Shown here: positions 58,183 to 64,000 of the stretch, in pieces
How positions within the stretch are numbered: position 1 is the stretch's first letter
How the letters are laid out: each line of letters begins with the position of its first letter
Source: DASSQJ01 sp963773655
GTDB lineage: Bacteria; Actinomycetota; Actinomycetes; Actinomycetales; Dermatophilaceae
NCBI GenBank assembly: GCA_963773655.1
Contig: CAVZBX010000003.1
Span: forward strand, 496,001-560,000
Reading direction: 5' to 3'
Length of the DNA: 64,000 nucleotides
Position numbers and translations under genes: made by a program
The notes under the pieces: model-generated
Told to the model about the DNA's origin: nothing
Seen by the model: the letters and a program-made list of their open reading frames with translations, nothing else
Database searches by the model: none

Positions 58183-60861
58183 TCACGGACCGACGGCCAG
58201 CAGCCCTCGTGCCCCCCGCTCCGCGTCGGCCATGACGTGGGTGACGAAGGGGTAGCGCCCCGCTTCCGCGAGGGTGAGCTCGACGAAGCCTCCCTGCGCC
58301 ACGGCCAGCCCCAGGACCTGGGACCCGCCGTCCGCACCCCCTGCGGTGCCGCGACCGTGGTCGAGCAGGTAGCGGCCCTCGCTCCAGACGGTGTCGAACC
58401 GGGAGCCGACGACGTGGAACGCCGTGCCGCGGTTCGGCCCCGCCGCGAGCACCCAGAAGCGGACCCGCTCCCCGACCTTCGCGGTCAGGGGGCGGGCGCC
58501 GTACTGGCCGGCGACGCCGTTGAAGACGACCGCGTCGGGGGCGTTCTCACCCGCCGCCCCGGCGTCGACCTCGCGGACCTCGGTGCGGCCGTCGCCGTCG
58601 AGGTACACCTCGGACTGGATGACCAGGTAGTCGTGGTCGACGGCGGGCAGGCCCTCCGGCTCGATGACGACGGCGCCGAACATCCCCGCGGCGATGTGCG
58701 CGCTCATCGGCATCGTGGAGCAGTGGTACATCCACACCCCGGCGCGGTCAGCGGTGAACCGGTACGTGAGGCTCGCACCGGGCGGGATGGTGCGCATCAC
58801 CTCGTCGGGTGCCCGGTCGCCGGCGTGGAAGTCGACGGAGTGGCCCATCGGCGCGTCGTTGACCAGGGTGACGACGAAGGTGTCGCCGACCCTGCCGTGC
58901 AGCGTCGGGCCCGGGACGGTTCCGCCGAAGGTCCACCGCTTCTGCCGGATCCCCGGGGCGACCTCGAGCTCCACCTCCTCGACCCGCAGGGTCACGTGGT
59001 GGGTGCGTTCCCCGCCGAGCGGGGGCAGGGCCGCGTCCACGGCTCGGAACGCGGGGTCGAACCGTCCCGTCAGGTCCACCGGCGCGTCGGACGAGCCGGC
59101 AGCAGGCGGGGGGACGGCCGCCGCGACCCCGGCCCCCTCGACGTCCACCGTGAGGACCATCCCCATCCGGCGGTGGCCCACGACGGTGCACCAGCCCTGG
59201 GTGGCCGCACCCACCACCCCGACGTCGAGCGAGGTGGACTCACCCGGCATCAACCGCTCGGTGCGGACGTCGCCGACGGCGAGGTCGTGGGGTGAGCCGT
59301 CGTCGACGTTGACGAGGTCGACGACGAGCCGGTCACCCGCCGGCACGGTGATCCTCGACGGGGAGTAGCTCATGTCGCGCGCCTCGACCCGCACCCGCGT
59401 CGTGTGCCCCGTCGGCGTCACCTCCCGGGCGGGTGTGCCCGTCCCGCCGTCGGCGACCCGCGACCCCGGTGAGGCGACCCCCGCCGCCGCGGGGTCCGCG
59501 GCCACGCCGACGGAGACGGCGAGGGCCAGGCTGGCCACCGCCGCCACGAGCTGGGCGGTCGGGAGCGCCGCCGGCCGGCGCCCGCCCGCGGGGACCGGCC
59601 CCGAGGAGCGCGGGCGCCCGGGTTCGGTGGGGCTCCCCGCCTCGACCGCCCGCCGCGCCGCCACCGCCGCCCGGACCGCACCGAGCAGCAGCGGGACGAA
59701 GGCGACGAGGGCGGCCAGGACGAGGGTGGCGACCACGACCCGGACCGCGCCGGGGGCGGGCAGCAGGCACAGGACGAGTCCGAGGTTGACGACGACGACC
59801 CGCCACAGCCAGGCCCGCTCGAACCAGGAGGACGCGGCGCGCACCACGGAGGGCCCGCCGCCGAGGACGACCGGGATCAGGTGGGACAGGGCGCCGAAGA
59901 GCAGCTGGGCGCCGAAGCCCACGGCGACCACGGCCGCCAGGATGTCGTAGCGGTCGTCGAGGGTGGCCCAGGAGCCGGTGAGGAGCCACCACCCGAGCAG
60001 GAGGAGCGCGACCGCGCCCCAGCCGAGGGCGGCCAGCGCCGAGACGGTGGCGAACCCCCGTGGCGGCGCCTGCCGCGCCGGCGCGAGCAGCGCCCGGCCC
60101 CACCACAGCAGGCCCACGGCGTAGGCGGCCAGGCCGGTCAGCGCCACCGGCCGCGAGCCGGCGACCGCGCCCGAGGCCAGGACGACGACGCCGCCGACGA
60201 GCACCGGCAGCGCCTGCTGCGCGAGGCGTTCGGCGCGGTGGTCCATCCGGGTGCGCAGCATCGTCGGCCAGAGCGTGACGAGGGTGCCGGTGACGGTCAG
60301 GCCGAGCCACCCGAGCACCATCGTCATCGAGTGCGCCACGAGGACGCGCCCGTGGAGGTCGTCGTCCAGGCCCCGCGCCAGCCAGGCGCCGAGCGAGGCA
60401 CCCACCGGCACCGCGACGGCGGCCGCCAGGTAGTACCGCACCGTGATGCGGAACCGGCCGGGCAGGGCACGACGCAGCCGACGCCAGAGGACGGCGCCGT
60501 GCCACACCACCGCCGCCGACACGGCGACGGCTCCGACCGTCGTCAGCGGCCACCACCCGGCGGGCACGCCGACGAACACGGCCCCGGAACCGACGAGCAG
60601 CAGCAGGATCCGACGGTTCTGCCGGCTGCGGTCGTCGATGGACTCGGGGGTCTTGAGCAGGGCCTGGGTGAAGTGCGTGCTCCACACCAGCGCCGAGTGG
60701 GACAACGCGCCGAGGAGCACGAGGTGCACCAGGAGCCACGTCGACGCGGGGACGAAGGGGTGGGCGACCGCCACGAGCGCGGCGAGGCCGAGCCAGGCGA
60801 CGGCCGGCCGGTCCCGCAGGGGGAAACGGCTGCGTGCCGCGGTTCGGGCCGGCCGGCTCAC
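58183..60861 (-). CDS. Copper nitrite reductase fused to membrane and cupredoxin domains
   Basis: The 892-residue protein has three parts. Residues about 17-400 form ten to twelve membrane helices with His-bearing motifs (SALVWSTHFTQALL, VAHSMTMVLGWLGL, FGALSHLIPVVLGG) reminiscent of NnrS/oxidase-like haem domains. Residues about 495-585 form a cupredoxin (SPHDLAVG, GWCTVVGHRRMGM), supplying a type 1 copper. Residues about 620-890 are NirK: GHSVDFHAG and FHVVG give type 2 ligands, WMYHCSTMPMSAHIAAGM the type 1 site. It would reduce nitrite to NO. GTG 60861 overlaps the hemerythrin stop codon. Confidence 0.88.
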   Translation of the reverse strand: MSRPARTAARSRFPLRDRPAVAWLGLAALVAVAHPFVPASTWLLVHLVLLGALSHSALVWSTHFTQALLKTPESIDDRSRQNRRILLLLVGSGAVFVGVPAGWWPLTTVGAVAVSAAVVWHGAVLWRRLRRALPGRFRITVRYYLAAAVAVPVGASLGAWLARGLDDDLHGRVLVAHSMTMVLGWLGLTVTGTLVTLWPTMLRTRMDHRAERLAQQALPVLVGGVVVLASGAVAGSRPVALTGLAAYAVGLLWWGRALLAPARQAPPRGFATVSALAALGWGAVALLLLGWWLLTGSWATLDDRYDILAAVVAVGFGAQLLFGALSHLIPVVLGGGPSVVRAASSWFERAWLWRVVVVNLGLVLCLLPAPGAVRVVVATLVLAALVAFVPLLLGAVRAAVAARRAVEAGSPTEPGRPRSSGPVPAGGRRPAALPTAQLVAAVASLALAVSVGVAADPAAAGVASPGSRVADGGTGTPAREVTPTGHTTRVRVEARDMSYSPSRITVPAGDRLVVDLVNVDDGSPHDLAVGDVRTERLMPGESTSLDVGVVGAATQGWCTVVGHRRMGMVLTVDVEGAGVAAAVPPPAAGSSDAPVDLTGRFDPAFRAVDAALPPLGGERTHHVTLRVEEVELEVAPGIRQKRWTFGGTVPGPTLHGRVGDTFVVTLVNDAPMGHSVDFHAGDRAPDEVMRTIPPGASLTYRFTADRAGVWMYHCSTMPMSAHIAAGMFGAVVIEPEGLPAVDHDYLVIQSEVYLDGDGRTEVREVDAGAAGENAPDAVVFNGVAGQYGARPLTAKVGERVRFWVLAAGPNRGTAFHVVGSRFDTVWSEGRYLLDHGRGTAGGADGGSQVLGLAVAQGGFVELTLAEAGRYPFVTHVMADAERGARGLLAVGP

Positions 60862-61307
60862 GGGCCGGGGCTGCGGACGGCGGCCGGGGTCAGGGCGTCG
60901 ACCCGCTCCCACTCGGGGCCCGCGAAGGCGATGGCGGCCGCGGGGAACAGGCCGTTCTCCTCGCGGTCGATGTGCGCGCGCAGCGCCCGCTCGAACACCG
61001 GCATCGCCTCGCTGCGCCCGGCGGCCACCTCCGCGAGCAGCTCCTCGAGCTGCCCGTGCTCCTCGCAGAGGGAGCCCACGTGGTCGGTGAACTCCTCGTC
61101 CTCGGCCAGCACGGCGAAGATGCCGACCTCCTCGGCCCGGGTGTGGGGCCGCAGGAGGCCCCGCAGGCGGTCAGCCGCACCGGTCACGTCGGCGCCGTGG
61201 CCGGCGCAGGCGCGCCTCAGGTCACCACAGGCGTCCACGATCTCGGCATGCTCGGCCATGAAGCGACCGACCACGGCGACGCTCTCGCATCCACAGTAGG
61301 AGCACAC
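60858..61307 (-). CDS. Hemerythrin domain-containing protein
   Basis: The 149-residue protein has the diiron hemerythrin pattern: RFMAEHAEIVDACGDL, LRPHTRAEEVGIF, LCEEHGQLEELL and RALRAHIDREENGLFP provide His/Glu ligands. The N-terminus is VCSYCGCESVA, a Cys cluster. Such proteins bind O2 or NO and in denitrification loci may repair nitrosylated iron centres. GTG 61307 has GGAGGGAG upstream. It lies between the DUF2249 gene and the NirK fusion, whose start it overlaps by four bases. Confidence 0.9.
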   Translation of the reverse strand: MCSYCGCESVAVVGRFMAEHAEIVDACGDLRRACAGHGADVTGAADRLRGLLRPHTRAEEVGIFAVLAEDEEFTDHVGSLCEEHGQLEELLAEVAAGRSEAMPVFERALRAHIDREENGLFPAAAIAFAGPEWERVDALTPAAVRSPGP

Positions 61308-61327
61308 GCGGGCCTTCTCCCTCCGGC

Positions 61328-61618
61328 TCAGCCGCGGGTGATCCGCAGGCGCCAGGCGTCCGGACCCCGGTCGAGGTAGGTGACCGTCACCGGCCCCTCC
61401 CGCTCGCCGATCTGCGCCAGGAGCGGCTTGGGGTCGTGCGGGGCGACGAGGACCAGCGACCCGCCCGCGGGAACGGCCCCGAGGGCCCCGAAGACGGTGG
61501 CGTGGCGGATCGCGTGCGGGATCGGGCGCACGTCGAGCTCGGGAGCCCCGTGCGCATCGTCGGTGCACCCGCACGAGGGTGCTGCCGGGGTGATGGGGAT
61601 GTCGGTCCTGCCGGTCAT
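61328..61618 (-). CDS. DUF2249 domain-containing protein
   Basis: The 96-residue protein carries a CGC-containing N-terminus (PSCGCTDDAHGAPELDVRPIPHAIRH), a DUF2249 core with VPAGGSLVLVAPHDPKPLLAQI and an HDPKPL motif shared with SirA/TusA-like folds. DUF2249 proteins occur in denitrification gene clusters and are thought to be involved in electron or thiol handling. It is the first gene of the nirK operon, divergent from the HTH regulator. Confidence 0.88.
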   Translation of the reverse strand: MTGRTDIPITPAAPSCGCTDDAHGAPELDVRPIPHAIRHATVFGALGAVPAGGSLVLVAPHDPKPLLAQIGEREGPVTVTYLDRGPDAWRLRITRG

Positions 61619-61635
61619 GGTGGCCTCACTCGTCG

Positions 61636-61665
61636 ATATTTTCTACAATGACATCATGAAAAATA
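61636..61665. promoter_or_regulatory. AT-rich operator/promoter of the nir operon and regulator
   Basis: ATATTTTC (61636-61643) and GAAAAATA (61658-61665) are near-inverted arms around ATGACATCAT (61648-61657, arms ATGA/TCAT). A -10-like TACAAT (61644-61649) precedes the regulator ATG by seven bases, suggesting a leaderless start. The AT-rich patch stands out in this genome and probably holds the autoregulatory operator. Confidence 0.5.
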
Positions 61666-62441
61666 CCTCCTCCCTCGGCCCCGCGCCAAACCCGGCCGGA
61701 ACCGGGCCCGGGGCCGGCCTCGCCACCGCCCGGGTCCGGGTGCTCCGGGCGCTGCGCGACCTCGGCGGCGGCACGGTCGGCGAGGTGGTGCAGGCCCTGG
61801 GCGGGCACCCCAACACCGTGCGGCACCACCTCACCGGCCTCGTCGCGGACGGGCTCGTCGAGGGCCGGCAGGCGCCGGCGACCGCGCGCCGCGGACGCCC
61901 GGCGACGAGGTACCGGGTGACGGACGCCGGCCGGTCCGCCCTGGGCGAGGGCCCGCAGCCGGCCGACGAGTACCTCGCGCTGGCCGGCGCCTTCGCCGAC
62001 CGTCTCGCCGCCGGTGGTGGCGACCCCGGCGGGGAGGCCCGTGCCGTCGGCCGGGCGTGGGGGCGGTCCCTGGCGCCCCGCGACGGCGGGGACGTGCCCG
62101 ACGGCTCGCCCACCCGTCGGGTGGCCGCGCTCCTGGAGCGGCTCGGGTTCTCTCCGGCGACCGCCACCGACGAGGCCGACGACGAGGCCGGTGACGGCAG
62201 CACCCTGCTGCTGCGCACCTGCCCGCTGCTCGAGGCGGCCCGGCGCCACCCCGAGGTGGTCTGCCAGGTGCACCACGGACTGGTCGAGGCGGCGCTGCCG
62301 GCGCACCGCGGCGCCCCGGGCGTGGAGCTCCGCCCGTTCGACCGGCCGGGCGCGTGCGTGCTCCGGCTGCCCGCACGCACCGGCCCGTCGGGCGTCAGCT
62401 CGGCTTCGGCGCCCCGGGACGCGCGTACCGCCACCAGGTGA
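61656..62441 (+). CDS. Helix-turn-helix regulator with SufR-like Cys/His region
   Basis: The 261-residue regulator has an N-terminal winged helix (ATARVRVLRALRDLGGGTVGEVVQALGGHPNTVRHHLTGLV; recognition part HPNTVRHHLTGLV) and a C-terminal TCPLLEAARRHPEVVCQVHHGLV whose Cys/His ligands match SufR-type iron-sulfur sensors. It would respond to iron-sulfur or NO status and control the divergent nir operon. No ribosome binding site precedes ATG 61656; see the leaderless promoter. Its 3' end overlaps the convergent narK gene by 47 bases. Confidence 0.88.
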   Translation: MKNTSSLGPAPNPAGTGPGAGLATARVRVLRALRDLGGGTVGEVVQALGGHPNTVRHHLTGLVADGLVEGRQAPATARRGRPATRYRVTDAGRSALGEGPQPADEYLALAGAFADRLAAGGGDPGGEARAVGRAWGRSLAPRDGGDVPDGSPTRRVAALLERLGFSPATATDEADDEAGDGSTLLLRTCPLLEAARRHPEVVCQVHHGLVEAALPAHRGAPGVELRPFDRPGACVLRLPARTGPSGVSSASAPRDARTATR

Positions 62442-63789
62442 TGGCGATGCACATCACGGCGTAGGCGATACCGATCGCGTAGAACGTCGTCGGGCTCATG
62501 ATCGTCAGGCCGACGCCGAAGATGAACGGGCCGAACGCGGCGAGCGCAGCGGTCCAGCCGATGACCCCGCCGGCCTGCCGGCGCTCGAAGATCATCGGCA
62601 TCTGCTTGAAGGTGGAGGCGTTCCCGATGCCCGAGAAGAGGAAGATCGCGAGCATCCCCCAGAGGAACCGCGTGAAGCCGGACTGGAGGGCCTCGGCCGA
62701 GGAGGTGTCCGGCACCAGGGCCGTCATGGTGAAGGCGATCGAGCCGACGAGGCCGATGCCCGAGACGAGGGTCCAGACCGCCCCGCCCATCCGGTCGGTG
62801 AGGGGGGAGAAGAGCACGCGCGCACCGGCGCCGACGAGCGCCCCGAGGAAGACGTAGCTCACCGGGTCGGGGACGTCGTACCCCGCGACGAGGATCTGGG
62901 CGTCCGCTCCTGCTCCCCGGACGATGTCGGCGTTGCCGGACCCGTAGAGGTTGAGCATGAGCAGCCCGAACTGGGCGGCGAGCCCGGAGAAGGTGCCGAA
63001 GGTCATGATGTAGAGCAGCGTCATCCACCAGGTGTCCTGGTTGCGGAAGATGTCGAACTGCTGCTTGATGTTGGCCTTCACCGGCACCGACTTCAGCAGG
63101 CTCCAGGCGATCACCGCGCCGAGCACCATGAGCGGGATCCACACGAAGGCGGCGTTCTGGTACCAGACCTCCCGGGGCGGCTTGCCGGGGTTCTGGAGCT
63201 GCTGGCTGGCGCCGATGAAGCCGAGGAAGCCCAGGCCGATCAGCCACGGCGTCAGCAGCTGGACCAGCGAGACCCCGAAGTTGCCGACCCCGGCCTGGAT
63301 GCCGAGGGCGGTGCCCTGCTTGGCACGCGGGAAGAAGTAGGACGTGCTCGGCATGAACCCGGAGAACGCGCCCCCACCGACGCCGGCTAGGAAGGCGAGG
63401 GTGAGCAGCTCCCAGTAGGGAGCCGTCGGGCTCATGACGCGCACCCCCCAGCCGAGTGTGGGGAAGATGAGCAGCAGGGTGGTCAGGGTGACCATCTTCC
63501 GTGTCCCCAGGATGGGCGGGAGCACCATCCAGACGAGCCGCAGGAGACCTCCGGCGAGCCCCGGCATCGCCGCGAGCCAGTACAGCTGGTTCTTGGTGAA
63601 GTCGTAGCCGATCGCGTTCAGCTTGGGCACGATCGCGCTCGGCAGGAACCACGCGACGAACGCGAGGGTGAGGGTGAACGTCGTGATCCACAGGGTCCGC
63701 CAGGCGAGGGCCTTGTCCCAGGTCGCCTCGTTCTCCGGGTCCCAGGACTCGAGCCACTCCCCGGTGCGGGGTGTCGTGCTGCTGGACAT
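62395..63789 (-). CDS. narK: NarK-type nitrate/nitrite transporter
   Basis: The 464-residue MFS protein has twelve membrane helices. NarK signatures include AFVAWFLPSAIVPKLNAIGYDFT, LLRLVWMVLPPILGTRK with the substrate-binding Arg, the nitrate signature regions GVGGGAFSGFMPSTSYFFP and AGVGNFGVSLVQLLTP, and GNASTFKQMPMIFERRQAGGVIGW. It exchanges nitrate and nitrite, or imports nitrate. ATG 63789 has GAAGGAGAT upstream. Its operon partner upstream is a second transporter-like protein cut by the window edge. The nearby NirK operon supports a role in denitrification. Confidence 0.95.
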   Translation of the reverse strand: MSSSTTPRTGEWLESWDPENEATWDKALAWRTLWITTFTLTLAFVAWFLPSAIVPKLNAIGYDFTKNQLYWLAAMPGLAGGLLRLVWMVLPPILGTRKMVTLTTLLLIFPTLGWGVRVMSPTAPYWELLTLAFLAGVGGGAFSGFMPSTSYFFPRAKQGTALGIQAGVGNFGVSLVQLLTPWLIGLGFLGFIGASQQLQNPGKPPREVWYQNAAFVWIPLMVLGAVIAWSLLKSVPVKANIKQQFDIFRNQDTWWMTLLYIMTFGTFSGLAAQFGLLMLNLYGSGNADIVRGAGADAQILVAGYDVPDPVSYVFLGALVGAGARVLFSPLTDRMGGAVWTLVSGIGLVGSIAFTMTALVPDTSSAEALQSGFTRFLWGMLAIFLFSGIGNASTFKQMPMIFERRQAGGVIGWTAALAAFGPFIFGVGLTIMSPTTFYAIGIAYAVMCIAITWWRYARPGAPKPS

Positions 63790-63831
63790 GCGATCTCCTT
63801 CTGCGCGGTCCGGCGGGGCGCCGGGGGGTGG

Positions 63832-64000
63832 TCAGTCGCCGACGGTGGCGGAGGCTGGCACCCGCTCGGGTGCAGGGGCCTCGACGGGGGTCTCGAGGTG
63901 ACGGGCCAGCTCGGGGGACTCGTGGTGGAGCATGTGGACGACGGTCCAGTGCATCCAGAGCGCGCACCCGGCCGTGAGCAGGAAGATGACGAAGAAGGTG
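63832..64000 (-). CDS. Partial C-terminus of a membrane protein, perhaps a second NarK
   Basis: The window ends within this minus-strand gene. The last 55 codons encode a membrane helix (FFVIFLLTAGCALWMHWTVVHML) and a soluble tail (HHESPELARHLETPVEAPAPE...). It ends 42 bases before narK, so it is probably in the same operon. Two narK-type genes are often in tandem, but the remaining sequence is too short to name the family. Confidence 0.55.
   Translation of the reverse strand, partial: TFFVIFLLTAGCALWMHWTVVHMLHHESPELARHLETPVEAPAPERVPASATVGD

Noticed and set aside
1..64000. Prophage, insertion sequences, rRNA operons
   Set aside because: No integrase, transposase, phage structural gene or rRNA-like sequence was recognised in either strand.

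Overview
The window is 64 kb of high-GC DNA with dense, often overlapping genes, many GTG starts and RecR/DUF5063, LytR_C, CHAD and DUF853 neighbours typical of Actinobacteria. Gene content (PPi-type phosphofructokinase, ffs next to dnaX, DUF5063 next to recR) suggests a soil- or water-type actinobacterium, perhaps of the Intrasporangiaceae; the family placement is inference. No rRNA, insertion sequence, prophage or CRISPR was seen.

Region 1 (1-26 kb) is mostly housekeeping. It holds a Doc-type toxin-antitoxin pair at the left edge, an envelope pair (LytR_C and CHAD proteins), a HerA-like ATPase, an AEC transporter, a propionyl-CoA synthetase, tRNA-Ser(GGA), the SRP RNA and a DsbA-like protein. 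Then come dnaX (apparently frameshifted), an acyltransferase, a copper-chaperone-like protein, recR, DUF5063, a ferredoxin-reductase-like flavoprotein, aspartate kinase, an ASADH homologue lacking its catalytic cysteine, a PPi-PFK, a NarL-type two-component system, a PLD protein, an ATP-grasp ligase and an SDR.

Region 2 (26-39 kb) is accessory carbohydrate metabolism. A three-gene cassette (glycosyltransferase, PIG-L deacetylase/methyltransferase fusion, acyl-CoA dehydrogenase homologue) precedes a divergent galactoside locus: beta-galactosidase, DeoR regulator and galT on the minus strand; a sugar ABC binding protein, two permeases and alpha-galactosidase on the plus strand. The intergenic region carries promoters and repeated operator-like motifs.

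Region 3 (39-64 kb) reads as a copper and low-oxygen/nitrogen-oxide island. A minus-strand operon (small membrane proteins, BNR-repeat lipoprotein, SHOCT protein, multicopper oxidase) is divergent from an OmpR-type two-component system. That system is translationally coupled to a complex I-like operon, nuoA-(NuoB/NuoD-like fusion)-nuoH-J-K-L-M-N, which lacks NuoC, E, F, G and I. The connector protein has lost the NuoB cysteines and contains MDHGDM repeats resembling copper-binding sequences. This is the best candidate here for an undescribed system: a proton-pumping membrane arm with a redox-inactive or copper-linked connector. Downstream are a SHOCT protein, a DevS/DevR-like sensor and regulator, STAS and cupin proteins, and a nitrite-reductase operon (DUF2249, hemerythrin, and a membrane-cupredoxin-NirK fusion). 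It is divergent from a SufR-like regulator and followed by narK and the end of another membrane protein.
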